Shown here: positions 16,855-24,580 of the stretch, one piece after another
Numbering within the stretch: position 1 is the stretch's first letter
How the letters are laid out: the number at the start of each line of letters is the position of its first letter
From: an uncultured Gammaproteobacteria bacterium
GTDB lineage: Bacteria; Pseudomonadota; Gammaproteobacteria; Arenicellales; JAANXG01
Length of the DNA stretch: 38,068 bases
NCBI GenBank assembly: GCA_945787105.1
Contig: CALZGZ010000103.1
Location: 1 to 38,068 of the forward strand
Reading direction: 5' to 3'
The notes under the pieces: generated by a model
The model's database searches: none
The model's input: the letters and a program-made list of their open reading frames with translations, nothing else
Told to the model about the DNA's origin: nothing
Translations under genes and position numbers: made by a program

Positions 16855-17220
16855 CTATTGAACGCTTCCAAACGAAGGGTCGTTAGTGCCAGGGGGTGGA
16901 TGTAGTCCCGCAATCCTGCAACCTTGGGCGACCGGACCGCCGGGAAGCAGCTTGTAGAGAAATTTTATACCGCCTTTTTGGTGAAATTTTTCATCCAGCG
17001 CATCGTGCAACTCACGTATGTGCAGGTTGGGCTCGTTCTTTGAGAAATACTCCTGAAGCGCCCGCACTGCTTCCCAAAGGTCATCGCTTGGCGCGAGGCC
17101 TTCTTCGCGCGCCCGGACAACCGCTACTTCGCGTGTCCAACCATCCGGGGCGTGCGGAAATCCCGAGTCCTCGCCCTCGTTATCGCCGGGGTGCAAGATA
17201 TCATCCATTGATTCCGCCAT
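16855..17220 (-). CDS. DsrC/TusE-family protein lacking the terminal cysteine
   Basis: A 121-residue member of the DsrC/TusE/DsvC family, small sulfur-carrier proteins of the cytoplasm. D-G-W-T-R-E-V-A (26-33), L-W-E-A-V-R-A-L-Q-E-Y-F (48-59), the H-I-R-E-L segment and G-G-I-K-F-L-Y-K-L-L-P-G-G-P-V-A-Q-G-C-R-I-A-G-L (83-106) are classic. C101 is the upstream CysB-equivalent. The position eleven residues later, where DsrC and TusE carry the reactive penultimate cysteine, is T112, and the tail extends to N-D-P-S-F-G-S-V-Q. No frameshift is apparent. It therefore cannot do normal persulfide transfer and may be a regulatory paralogue. ATG 17220 has GGAGGAG upstream. Confidence 0.87.
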   Translation of the reverse strand: MAESMDDILHPGDNEGEDSGFPHAPDGWTREVAVVRAREEGLAPSDDLWEAVRALQEYFSKNEPNLHIRELHDALDEKFHQKGGIKFLYKLLPGGPVAQGCRIAGLHPPPGTNDPSFGSVQ

Positions 17221-17427
17221 GTCTATCTCCTCCGTTGGTAACTATTGGTGTTGATACCCGATTCACCGCGTGCGGTGACCCACACTACCTAAGAATTACA
17301 AATCAATTGTACTTGGTTCGTCAATCGGCTTTACCCGCCGCAGCCCAAACTGAGTATGATTACCCCTGTGTCGGCGTTAGGGTAAACGCTGTTTATCGTT
17401 CCAGCACCACTATTGGATTTAGGACCA

Positions 17428-17955
17428 ATGAATGAGAATCGCTCCGAAGAAGTCAATATCAGCCAGTCCGTTGCCATCCTGGTGGACGGCAACAATATAG
17501 AACGCAGCATCCACGAGGAAACCGGCGATGCCAACACGATGCTCAATTTCGACAAACTAGTCCCCAAGTTGCTGGATAACCGGGGATTAAATCGATTGGT
17601 CTATTTTCGCGAAGGTAAACAGATTTCCTCAAAACTCCGGGAACGTCTGCACTTCCACTACCATGGCTCGGTACGGCCTTGTCATAAAAGCGCTGATATC
17701 CCTTTGACCATCAAAGCGATGCAGCTCGCAAGCAAGGTTGATACGATCATCATTATGTCCGGGGACTCGGACTTTGTTGAACTGGTCAGACACCTAAAAT
17801 CAGAAGGTGTGCGGGTGGAGATCGCCGCTGTGCCCAGGACAACATCACATGTGCTGGTTGACGACGCCGATTATTTTCATGAACTTAGCGAAGAATATTG
17901 GTTCACACTCGCTGCTAAGAAAACTGCACGAACACCCACCAAGAAGCGCAGATAG
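17428..17955 (+). CDS. NYN-domain (LabA/DUF88-like) putative ribonuclease
   Basis: A 175-residue soluble protein with a NYN/PIN-like fold. Acidic and polar active-site positions are visible: D20-G-N-N in I-L-V-D-G-N-N, D90 in K-S-A-D-I-P-L-T-I-K-A-M, and D113/D115 in M-S-G-D-S-D-F. The later V-E-I-A-A-V-P is the usual final strand. NYN proteins are metal-dependent RNA nucleases or regulators; the target is unknown. The tail is Lys/Arg-rich, perhaps for nucleic-acid contact. ATG 17428 is preferred over TTG 17413, with AGGA just upstream. It is divergent from the DsrC-like gene. Confidence 0.85.
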   Translation: MNENRSEEVNISQSVAILVDGNNIERSIHEETGDANTMLNFDKLVPKLLDNRGLNRLVYFREGKQISSKLRERLHFHYHGSVRPCHKSADIPLTIKAMQLASKVDTIIIMSGDSDFVELVRHLKSEGVRVEIAAVPRTTSHVLVDDADYFHELSEEYWFTLAAKKTARTPTKKRR

Positions 17956-17966
17956 TATCCAAAACA

Positions 17967-17990
17967 TTAGCCCGTGTATTGCACCAAGGT
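17967..17990 (+). repeat. Short dispersed motif (TTAGCCCGTGTATTGCACCAAGG)
   Basis: Matches TTAGCCCGCATATCGCACCAAGG at 28021 and the inverted copy at 33928 with two or three differences. Confidence 0.6.
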
Positions 17991-18069
17991 GGTAATAAGA
18001 AGAGTTAACAAGTTGTTCGGAGCCAACAATTCAATCAATGCCCAGTATGACAGTTTGTGCCGCAGTATG

Positions 18070-18125
18070 CGCTTATCCCGGCGCTGACTCGTTCTTGAAC
18101 GCCTGCACTTGCGCTTCACTCAGCG
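18070..18125 (+). repeat. Dispersed repeat, ~50 bp, copy 2
   Basis: Second copy of the 4572-4630 repeat: TTATCCCGGCGCTGACTC, then GAACGCCTGCACTTGCGCT. It continues into GGGTCCAGCCGCCC and CTTGTCCCCG, fragments of the GC-rich composite family. Confidence 0.7.
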
Positions 18126-18204
18126 CCTAGCTACGGCGATACATTTCGCTCCGGTCGGGGTCCAGCCGCCCGAGCCTGCGCTTGTCCCCGTCTTGAACTC
18201 GCCG

Positions 18205-18275
18205 TCACGATTAACCATGGTGAGATTCCTCACTTCGTTCGGAATGACATCAAGCGCTCGGAATGACAATATTAA
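18205..18275 (+). repeat. ATTCCTCACTTCG/TCGGAATGACA palindromic repeat
   Basis: Contains GTGAGATTCCTCACTTCG then TTCGGAATGACATCAAGCGC and a second CGGAATGACA. Member of the TCATTCTGAG family. Confidence 0.55.
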
Positions 18276-18341
18276 GTGAGCACGATGTAGCGGAGTCAGA
18301 CCCCAGTTGACCACTTACTTGAGACAATCAAGCGCTGAAAA

Positions 18342-18470
18342 CGGCTGAATCGAAGGAGAATTTACGGGACCGTCGCCAGCAGGGATGCTGGTGTCGAGCC
18401 TACACGGATGTAGTGACGGCGTGTCCCGGAAATTGTCGCTCGGTTTAGCTCGATGTGACGCCTTCTTTGG
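18342..18470 (+). repeat. Structured ~131-bp repeat, single copy
   Basis: GGCTGAATCGAAGGAG, ACGGGACCGTC, stem GCCAGCA/TGCTGGT, CGAGCCTACACGGATGTA, GGCGTGTCCCGGAAATT. The stem ends in one G-T wobble relative to the 30728 copies. Preceded by GCGCTGAAAACGG, as at 30717. It lies just beyond the 3' end of the FHA-protease gene. Confidence 0.8.
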
Positions 18471-18498
18471 CCTATTTTCGCCAGCCGGGTGTCCGCAC

Positions 18499-20049
18499 TC
18501 ATTGCGCATGCGGCGTGTTTTGTAGCAACGCCAGTGCGATGCTCGCCGGAACCCCGAGATTGGAGCCGCCAAATTGCGTGATGATTGCGGCGGTGATCGC
18601 CACCACCGAGCCATCCATGTTCACCACCGGTCCACCGCTGCCACCCACCGTGGTCTCGGCGTCATAGGTCACGACATCCTCGGAGACCTGGCTCACTATA
18701 CCCCTGGTAGCCAGTGGCTTGATGTAATCGGACTCGGACAGATGCCGGGCGATAGTCCAAAGATCCGCATCGCCGTCCGGGGTGATGGCTTCGATAAACT
18801 CGGCGCTCGCGCGTACGATCAATCCCCTAGTGCCCAACGGATAACCGAGTACCAGCACCTCGTCACCGGGCCTGGGCTGTTCAGCTTCCAATCTCAAGAC
18901 CGGCACGTTGGGCATGGGTCCGACGACGCGAATCAACGCTAGATCCGCTTGCGTACTGAGCTTCACTACGCGCAGCTCGAGCGGCGCTTTGACGCCGGGG
19001 AAATAAGCCAGCAAGCGCGAGATTACCGGGGTCAGTCCACGCTCGGTTATCGTTTCCACCTGGGGATCGTCCTGCCACGGTTCGGCAACATGCTTGTTGG
19101 TCAACAGCAGGCCCGCTTTGGATACCACGAAGGCGGTACCCGAAAACATCAGCTGCAACTCTTGCCCCTTTTCCTCTAAGGTAAATACTACGATTCCATC
19201 CTCGGCCTCAATATAACGTAACGGTCTTTGGCTTGCGGGATCAACAAATCCGAATGACCCTTGAACAAAAGCCACCGAAGGGCTCACATTGGAGATGAGC
19301 CGCGCCACCAGATCGGAACGTGCCTCCAACAACTCGATACGCTCGAGGGTGGCAGCAACCCGCGCCTCTACCTCCGATTGCAGTGTCAGCAGGTCTTCGC
19401 GGGTCATTGCCTCGGCGCCGGTGCGTTTTAGTAACGCGGCGATGCCCTCGATGCGCGTGCCCTCGACGGCCACCCGCTGTTGCAGACGGATGTTCTGAGT
19501 GACTAATATCACAACGCTCACCACTAACGCGGTGAGCAGCACAAGAACCCAGAGGCGAAACCACAACGATGTTTGAGTCGCCAGGTCTTTGGTGATGTTG
19601 CTCAGGAACCGAGCGGTCCTGCCCAGTTGCGAGTGCCCATCCACCCGCGCTCCGTCTCGGGAGTCAGCGAACGCCTCGGCCAAGGTTTTCTTCGGAGTCA
19701 CCCCCGGCGGATACGTGCGAAAGCGAATCACCGGCCCGGCGTGCCCAACCTCCAATAAATCCCCGGAATTCAACATCCGGTTCTCATCCACTAATTGGCC
19801 GTTTACCCAGACACGACACCCGGGGGCAATTTCTATCTCATAGCTGTCACCGGCGCGATGCATGGTGGCGTGCACATCGCGCTCAGGCTCACCGTCGGGA
19901 GGGATGAACCCGACATCCGCATTGGCGCCACGGACGATATGAATCGTCTTTTCACCGAGATGCACCGTATGCCCGCGCCGGCGACCGGAGAGAATGACCA
20001 TCACCGGAACTCTGTTGGGAGGCGAACTTTCGTGGGAGGAAACAGGCAA
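18499..20049 (-). CDS. Membrane FHA-domain trypsin-like serine protease
   Basis: A 516-residue single-pass protein. An FHA domain (about 16-112) is followed by a linker, a transmembrane helix (about 163-184), a coiled coil (about 188-250) and a chymotrypsin/HtrA-like protease domain (about 255-510). The triad is visible: H320 (T-N-K-H-V), D369 (Q-A-D-L-A-L-I) and S471 (V-G-G-S-G-G-P). There is no PDZ domain after it. The N-terminal FHA should face the cytoplasm and the protease the periplasm, so phosphothreonine recognition may be linked across the membrane to proteolysis; this is inference. It starts at TTG 20049; ATG 20001 would clip the first FHA strand. It lies downstream of yjbQ on the same strand with a 189-base gap. 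Confidence 0.88.
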   Translation of the reverse strand: MPVSSHESSPPNRVPVMVILSGRRRGHTVHLGEKTIHIVRGANADVGFIPPDGEPERDVHATMHRAGDSYEIEIAPGCRVWVNGQLVDENRMLNSGDLLEVGHAGPVIRFRTYPPGVTPKKTLAEAFADSRDGARVDGHSQLGRTARFLSNITKDLATQTSLWFRLWVLVLLTALVVSVVILVTQNIRLQQRVAVEGTRIEGIAALLKRTGAEAMTREDLLTLQSEVEARVAATLERIELLEARSDLVARLISNVSPSVAFVQGSFGFVDPASQRPLRYIEAEDGIVVFTLEEKGQELQLMFSGTAFVVSKAGLLLTNKHVAEPWQDDPQVETITERGLTPVISRLLAYFPGVKAPLELRVVKLSTQADLALIRVVGPMPNVPVLRLEAEQPRPGDEVLVLGYPLGTRGLIVRASAEFIEAITPDGDADLWTIARHLSESDYIKPLATRGIVSQVSEDVVTYDAETTVGGSGGPVVNMDGSVVAITAAIITQFGGSNLGVPASIALALLQNTPHAQ

Positions 20050-20238
20050 CGTAGCTTAGACCCCCGCGGGTACGGTGGTTTTCTCGTTTTTAGATTGATC
20101 AATTATACATGGGTAGGACCTTGAGCGCGCCGGCTCAACGCCGGTGATAGTGCGCGGTATATCCCTACTCGCGCGCCCTGTTTCTACTGACCACGGTTCC
20201 CAATGGAAGAAAATGGGGGTTGAGTTAAATATGAGACG

Positions 20239-20655
20239 CTATTTTTCTTTTGCGCCGGCGATAATCGTGCACACTACTTTTCGATCATCACGTGGGCCAT
20301 CGAACTCACAGAAGAAGATATTCTGCCATGTCGATAATCCCAATTTGCCGTCCATCAATGGGATGGTCTCCGAGGGACCCACCAATCCAGCCTTGAGGTG
20401 GGCATCACCATTGCCGTCCTGGGCATCATGCAACCACACTCCTCGTGGAATGAGCTTGCTCAGAAAGTTGACCACATCCGTTTGCACACTCTCATCCCAG
20501 TTTTCTTGAATCATGATCGCAGCAGTCGCCCCCTGCGCGTATAACGATACCAGACCATTCGGAATGCGGCTGCGATCGACGATATCGCGCACCGACTCGG
20601 TAATATCAACGAGCGTTTCGCGACTGGGTGTGGCTAGGGAAATGATCTCACGCAT
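20239..20655 (-). CDS. YjbQ-family protein (UPF0047, thiamine-phosphate synthase-like)
   Basis: A 138-residue soluble protein of the YjbQ/UPF0047 family. The family hallmark G-x-V-S-L-Y-A-Q-G-A-T-A-A-I-M-I-Q-E (35-51), W-L-H-D (73-76), G-D-A-H-L-K-A-G-L-V-G-P-S (83-95) and L-G-L-S-T-W-Q-N-I-F-F-C-E-F-D-G-P-R (105-122) are all visible. Members show weak thiamine-phosphate-synthase activity, and their true cellular job is unsettled. The usual length is about 138 residues, so it is intact. GAGG precedes ATG 20655. It follows mazG by 61 bases on the same strand, so it is probably co-transcribed. Confidence 0.9.
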   Translation of the reverse strand: MREIISLATPSRETLVDITESVRDIVDRSRIPNGLVSLYAQGATAAIMIQENWDESVQTDVVNFLSKLIPRGVWLHDAQDGNGDAHLKAGLVGPSETIPLMDGKLGLSTWQNIFFCEFDGPRDDRKVVCTIIAGAKEK

Positions 20656-20716
20656 GTGGTTTTTTCCTCATCGTGACGCCGGCCGCCCCATTTCAAAATG
20701 TCAGAATCAAATCGAG

Positions 20717-21520
20717 TCACAGGGGATTCGCATCTTCGTTGTGTTTTACCTTGTCCCACAGCCGATCCAACTCTTGAAGATCCGTATCTTCGAAACGGCG
20801 CCCTTTCCTTGCCAACGTTGATTCCACAGCGCGAAACCGGCGTTCGAATTTTTCGTTTGCCGAACGCAACGCCTGCTCCGCGTTCACCCCGGCGTGGCGC
20901 GCCAAGTTGACACACGAAAACAGCAAATCACCGAGTTCCTGATAGATTCCGGCAAACTCACGATGGTCCTCGAGTTCAGTTTCTAACTCTCTTATCTCTT
21001 CCTTGCACTTTTCAATAACACCGCCGATATCCGGCCAGTCGAATCCAGCACGGGCCGCCCGTTGCTGTAACTTCTCAGCCCGAATTAACGCCGGCAAGGC
21101 CCGCGCCACGCCAGCCAGGATACTTGCATCGTGCTTCGCTTTATCCTCTCGCTCGCGCCGTTTGTGTTGATCCCACGCGCTTCTTAGCTCACGATCAGAA
21201 GTGTATTCAACATCGGCGAACACGTGTGGGTGGCGGCGAATCATCTTCTCGCAAATCGCATTGACGATGTCGGCGAACGAAAATATCTGTGTCTCCTGGG
21301 CCATCTGGGCATAGAACACGACCTGAAACAAAAGATCACCCAGTTCCTCGCGTAGTTCCTGTATGTCACCGCGGTCAATGGCATCGGCGACCTCATAGGC
21401 CTCCTCGATGGTGTATAGCGCGATCGTCGAAAAAGTCTGCTTGCGATCCCAAGGACAACCTTCCTCGGGATCCCGCAACCGCTTCATGATTGTCAACAGA
21501 TCGTCAATGGAGTGGGGCAT
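20717..21520 (-). CDS. mazG: Nucleoside triphosphate pyrophosphohydrolase MazG
   Basis: A 267-residue two-domain MazG, as in E. coli. It hydrolyses NTPs to NMP and PPi, clearing non-canonical nucleotides and modulating the stringent response. The N-terminal repeat has R-L-R-D-P-E-E-G-C-P-W-D-R-K-Q-T (14-29), the metal site E39-E40-A-Y-E43 and E-E-L-G-D-L-L-F-Q-V (58-67). The C-terminal repeat has E-E-I-R-E-L-E-T-E (about 174-182) and E-L-G-D-L-L-F-S-C. It is complete. Translation starts at ATG 21520. It is the first gene of a minus-strand set with yjbQ and, more loosely, the FHA protease. Confidence 0.95.
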   Translation of the reverse strand: MPHSIDDLLTIMKRLRDPEEGCPWDRKQTFSTIALYTIEEAYEVADAIDRGDIQELREELGDLLFQVVFYAQMAQETQIFSFADIVNAICEKMIRRHPHVFADVEYTSDRELRSAWDQHKRREREDKAKHDASILAGVARALPALIRAEKLQQRAARAGFDWPDIGGVIEKCKEEIRELETELEDHREFAGIYQELGDLLFSCVNLARHAGVNAEQALRSANEKFERRFRAVESTLARKGRRFEDTDLQELDRLWDKVKHNEDANPL

Positions 21521-21755
21521 GTTTGTTCATTCGCGATTCCGTTAGTGACACATTATTAGCTCGACCATGATAGATCAACCGTATTACTCAGAGCAGTAGA
21601 GTCAAAGCACAATCTCGAGGTGTTAACAGTTCATAATAGTTGTATGAGCGCAATACCCGGTTTATTTATCTGCCTAGAATCCAAGACCGCAGCGAGACAA
21701 CGCAAGTTGCCGGACTGACCGCTCCCGTCATACAATGTGAGGCCCGCAATGGTAC

Positions 21756-22280
21756 ATGAGTATGTGTATCAAGATCTTTATTCAATACTGGCTGGCCGCC
21801 GTTTTATTACTGACCGGCAGTGCGGTCCAAGCCGATGTTTTCAAATGGACAGATGCTTTGGGACAAACTCATTATGGCGATAAGCCGCCTAGCGAGACCC
21901 CCGGCGCCGAAGTCATAGACACCTTTGAATGCGGCACCCAAACATGCAAAGAAGAACAGGAACGCAGATGGCAAGCTGCGATGGAAGTCAACAAACGCAT
22001 GCAGGATTGGTTGGAACAACGTGCGGTGGAACGAGAGCGGACACAAGATCAGCGGAATTTGACCACGGCGTACGTTCATACCTATCACCCACCACAGTGG
22101 CCGCTTGTTCACTATCCGGGCTCGGTGTCTCGACCTGGTATGCTGCCACATGGACCCGATGCGGGGCCGCCAGGCCGACGGGGCCGGGGCAACAGGCCGC
22201 TAGGCAAGGCCCACGCCACCTCTCACCGGTACTTGGCTCGACCCCGGATCCGCACACCCGGGTCGGCTATTTATAGATAA
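21756..22280 (+). CDS. Secreted DUF4124-domain protein
   Basis: A 174-residue exported protein. Residues 1-26 form a signal peptide (I-F-I-Q-Y-W-L-A-A-V-L-L-L-T-G, cut near V-Q-A). Then the DUF4124 signature D-V-F-K-W-T-D-A-L-G-Q-T-H-Y-G-D-K-P-P (27-45), common in gammaproteobacteria, is followed by a cysteine pair (C-G-T-Q-T-C), a charged helix and a Pro/Gly/Arg-rich tail of low complexity. Function unknown; such proteins sit in the periplasm or outer envelope. The start could be ATG 21756 or ATG 21762. Single gene, divergent from mazG. Confidence 0.82.
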   Translation: MSMCIKIFIQYWLAAVLLLTGSAVQADVFKWTDALGQTHYGDKPPSETPGAEVIDTFECGTQTCKEEQERRWQAAMEVNKRMQDWLEQRAVERERTQDQRNLTTAYVHTYHPPQWPLVHYPGSVSRPGMLPHGPDAGPPGRRGRGNRPLGKAHATSHRYLARPRIRTPGSAIYR

Positions 22281-22392
22281 TTGTTACGATTTTTCGGGCC
22301 GGGGTTACGATGGAAGTGTTTGTTAACCCAGGTTCCTGGTAACCAATTCCTACAACGCAGAAAGATTTGACGAACCATAACGCGAGGTATTC

Positions 22393-23424
22393 ATGCACTA
22401 TATACCACTCGGTAACACCGGTCTGAAGGTCTCGCGATTGTGTTTGGGCTGTATGAGTTATGGCTCCCCGAAGTGGCGCGATTGGGTCCTGGATGAACAG
22501 GCCGCCCGCCCGTTCTTCGAGCAGGCGCTGGCTGCCGGGATCAATTTCTTTGACACCGCCAACCGCTACTCCGACGGTGAGAGTGAACGGGTGCTTGGCA
22601 GAGCACTCAAAGAACTAGGCGCGGAACGGGAGCATGTAGTGATCACCACCAAGGTATATCTGCCGATGGGAGACAGCCCCAATCAGCGCGGGCTCTCACG
22701 GAAACACATTCGCCATGCCATTGATGCCAGCCTCGATCGTCTGGGCATGGACTATGTGGACCTATATCAGATTCACCGCTTCGATCCAACGACCCCGATG
22801 GAGGAAACCCTGGAGGCGTTGACCGATGTGGTACGTGCCGGTAAAGCGTTGTATGTCGGCGCCTCGAGCATGTCTGCATGGCAATTCGCCCGGTTCCTGT
22901 ATCTTGCTGACCATCACGGTTATGCACGCTTTGTTTCCATGCAGAACCATTACAATCTTGTTTATCGCGAGGAGGAAAGAGAAATGATTCCCTTGTGCCG
23001 CGCTGAAGGTGTCGCGGTGATACCGTGGAGTCCGTTGGCGCGGGGCTTTCTGGCCGGTGATCGCAAACCGGACCGCAGCGGCGTTACCACCCGTGCCCAC
23101 ACGGATGAGCATGCGCATCGCATGTACTATCAAGAGGGTGATTTCTTGGTAATGGAGCGGCTCGGCAAGATCGCTAAACAGCGTGGCGTTTCCAACGCAC
23201 AAATCGCGCTCGCTTGGGTCCTGCAGCAACCGGGGGTGACGGCGCCGATCATTGGCGCGACCAAACGCCATCATCTCGATGAATTGATGCGGGCGTTGGA
23301 CATCACACTCGACGAGAAGGAACTGGCGGCATTGACGGAGTCATATCGGCCGCATCCGGTACTCGGGCATGGGGCAGGCAGTTCCACACCGACTTCCCCA
23401 GCGAAAGGACTTAATCAAAGTTAA
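22393..23424 (+). CDS. Aldo/keto reductase (YajO/AKR-type)
   Basis: A 343-residue cytoplasmic NADPH-dependent oxidoreductase. The AKR catalytic tetrad is D54 (F-F-D-T-A-N-R-Y), Y59, K87 (I-T-T-K-V-Y) and H128 (Q-I-H-R-F). Y-N-L-V-Y-R-E-E-E-R-E-M-I-P-L-C and I-P-W-S-P-L-A-R-G-F-L-A-G are typical of the YajO/AKR11-13 group. A C-terminal P-I-I-G-A-T block binds the 2'-phosphate side of NADPH. It has no leader, unlike the other aldo/keto reductase in this window, so the two are paralogues in different compartments. ATG 22393 has GAGGT seven bases upstream. The CDP-alcohol phosphatidyltransferase gene follows by 87 bases. Confidence 0.92.
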   Translation: MHYIPLGNTGLKVSRLCLGCMSYGSPKWRDWVLDEQAARPFFEQALAAGINFFDTANRYSDGESERVLGRALKELGAEREHVVITTKVYLPMGDSPNQRGLSRKHIRHAIDASLDRLGMDYVDLYQIHRFDPTTPMEETLEALTDVVRAGKALYVGASSMSAWQFARFLYLADHHGYARFVSMQNHYNLVYREEEREMIPLCRAEGVAVIPWSPLARGFLAGDRKPDRSGVTTRAHTDEHAHRMYYQEGDFLVMERLGKIAKQRGVSNAQIALAWVLQQPGVTAPIIGATKRHHLDELMRALDITLDEKELAALTESYRPHPVLGHGAGSSTPTSPAKGLNQS

Positions 23425-23511
23425 TCACGTTGATCAATACAGCCGATAATTGCAAGTGAACAAAGAACCACCGACCGGTATTGATGAACATCTTCGCATA
23501 AGGCTGGCATA

Positions 23512-24129
23512 TTGGGACCCATAGAGCGATTAAGAGAGAAGCAACGGCAACGCCTGCAAGCATGGCTGGCTCCCGTGGTGGGCTGGCTTGCGACACGTGC
23601 GGTTCGCCCCAATCTGCTCACCGCCGGCAACGTCATTTTTTCGCTACTTGCGGCGTGGCTGGTAATCAACGATCAGCTTGTCTGGGCCGGCATCGTGTTT
23701 CTGTTTGGCAGTACTTTGGACATGCTGGACGGTATGCTGGCCAGGTTGAACAACCAGGTCACGCCCTTTGGCGGATTTTTGGACTCCACGCTGGACCGAG
23801 TTTGCGAAGGCGTACTCTTCGCCGCCATCGCCTGGTGGCTGGCAACCCAGGGCAACACATGGGCGGTGGCTGCATTGGTGTTGGCCATGCTCGGCAGTAT
23901 GCTGACCAGTTACACCCGCGCGCGCGCGGAGGCGCTTGGCCTGAAGTGCAATGGGGGTTGGATCACACGGGCGGAACGCGTCATCGTCCTCTGCCTGGGC
24001 CTGATTACCCATCAGCTCGTATTCATGGCCTTTGTGTTGGCGGTACTCACCCTGTGGACCGCGGGACAACGCATCCACAATGTCTATAGACATCTGCCTC
24101 CAGAAGCTGAAGAACAAGAACCGGTTTAA
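23512..24129 (+). CDS. CDP-alcohol phosphatidyltransferase
   Basis: A 205-residue inner-membrane enzyme that transfers a phosphatidyl (or CDP-linked) group to an alcohol acceptor. The invariant motif D-G-x2-A-R-x8-G-x3-D-x3-D is complete: D73, G74, A77, R78, G87, D91 and D95. About five to six hydrophobic segments follow the pattern of the family. R-P-N-L-L-T-A-G-N precedes the first core helix. The acceptor (glycerol-3-P, inositol-P, serine or other) cannot be set from the sequence. Start TTG 23512 is the only in-frame choice near a weak AAGG; no ATG serves. Confidence 0.88.
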   Translation: MGPIERLREKQRQRLQAWLAPVVGWLATRAVRPNLLTAGNVIFSLLAAWLVINDQLVWAGIVFLFGSTLDMLDGMLARLNNQVTPFGGFLDSTLDRVCEGVLFAAIAWWLATQGNTWAVAALVLAMLGSMLTSYTRARAEALGLKCNGGWITRAERVIVLCLGLITHQLVFMAFVLAVLTLWTAGQRIHNVYRHLPPEAEEQEPV

Positions 24130-24580
24130 CTACGAGACACCGCTTGCAAACTGGCAGCTGGTGCCGTTTCGCAACACCAACCACTGCCGGACTGAAACAC
24201 CACTGCAACGCGGCGTCCAGCCCCCCGGCCCTGGCCTGGTTCTTACACCTTTGCACTTGGCCTGCACGCGTCCTGCGCCAGCATCCGGGATCCTGGTGAG
24301 CAATGCACAGCTAGAACCACAACCGTACAGAAATTAAGGAATTTGCGGTGCTACCGGTCGGCGGGCAATCCCGTTCGTCCATGGAAACGAAACTATCCAT
24401 AGTTTGGAGGGACTAATTGAGGTTAAGAATCTGTCAATCACGGAATTGAAGCGACGGGAAAACCGGAGGCGCGGCTGCTTGGCCCAGGCACGATCGGCAA
24501 CATCAAATAACGCTTGGAGCAAAATCGTGCATGTCCGCGGTTCCTTACAATGACCACCAGCCCAGGAGGAGGATCGACTC
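24130..24580. other. Intergenic, contains composite repeat and mtoX leader
   Basis: No gene. One inverted composite repeat unit lies at 24195-24312. The remaining 270 bases are the leader of the methanethiol oxidase gene. I find no convincing riboswitch or operator. Confidence 0.4.
24195..24312 (-). repeat. Composite repeat, inverted, partial
   Basis: Read on the minus strand: GCATTGCTCACCAGGATCCCGGATGCTGGCGCAGG, then GGGCCGGGGGGCTGGACGCCG. These match the outer parts of the 36459-36610 element but the central 21-mers are missing. Quoted runs are split: ACCAGGATCCCGGATGC and GGCTGGACGCCG are the diagnostic blocks. Confidence 0.6.

Larger units (their letters stand above)
17956..18498. other. 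Convergent intergenic region with several repeats
   Basis: This 543-base gap lies between the convergent NYN and FHA-protease genes. It holds the GCACCAAGG motif (17967), the ~50-bp repeat (18070-18125), a TTCGGAATGACA palindrome (18205-18275), GAGTCAGACCCC, and one copy of the structured ~131-bp repeat. Nothing here looks coding. Confidence 0.5.
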
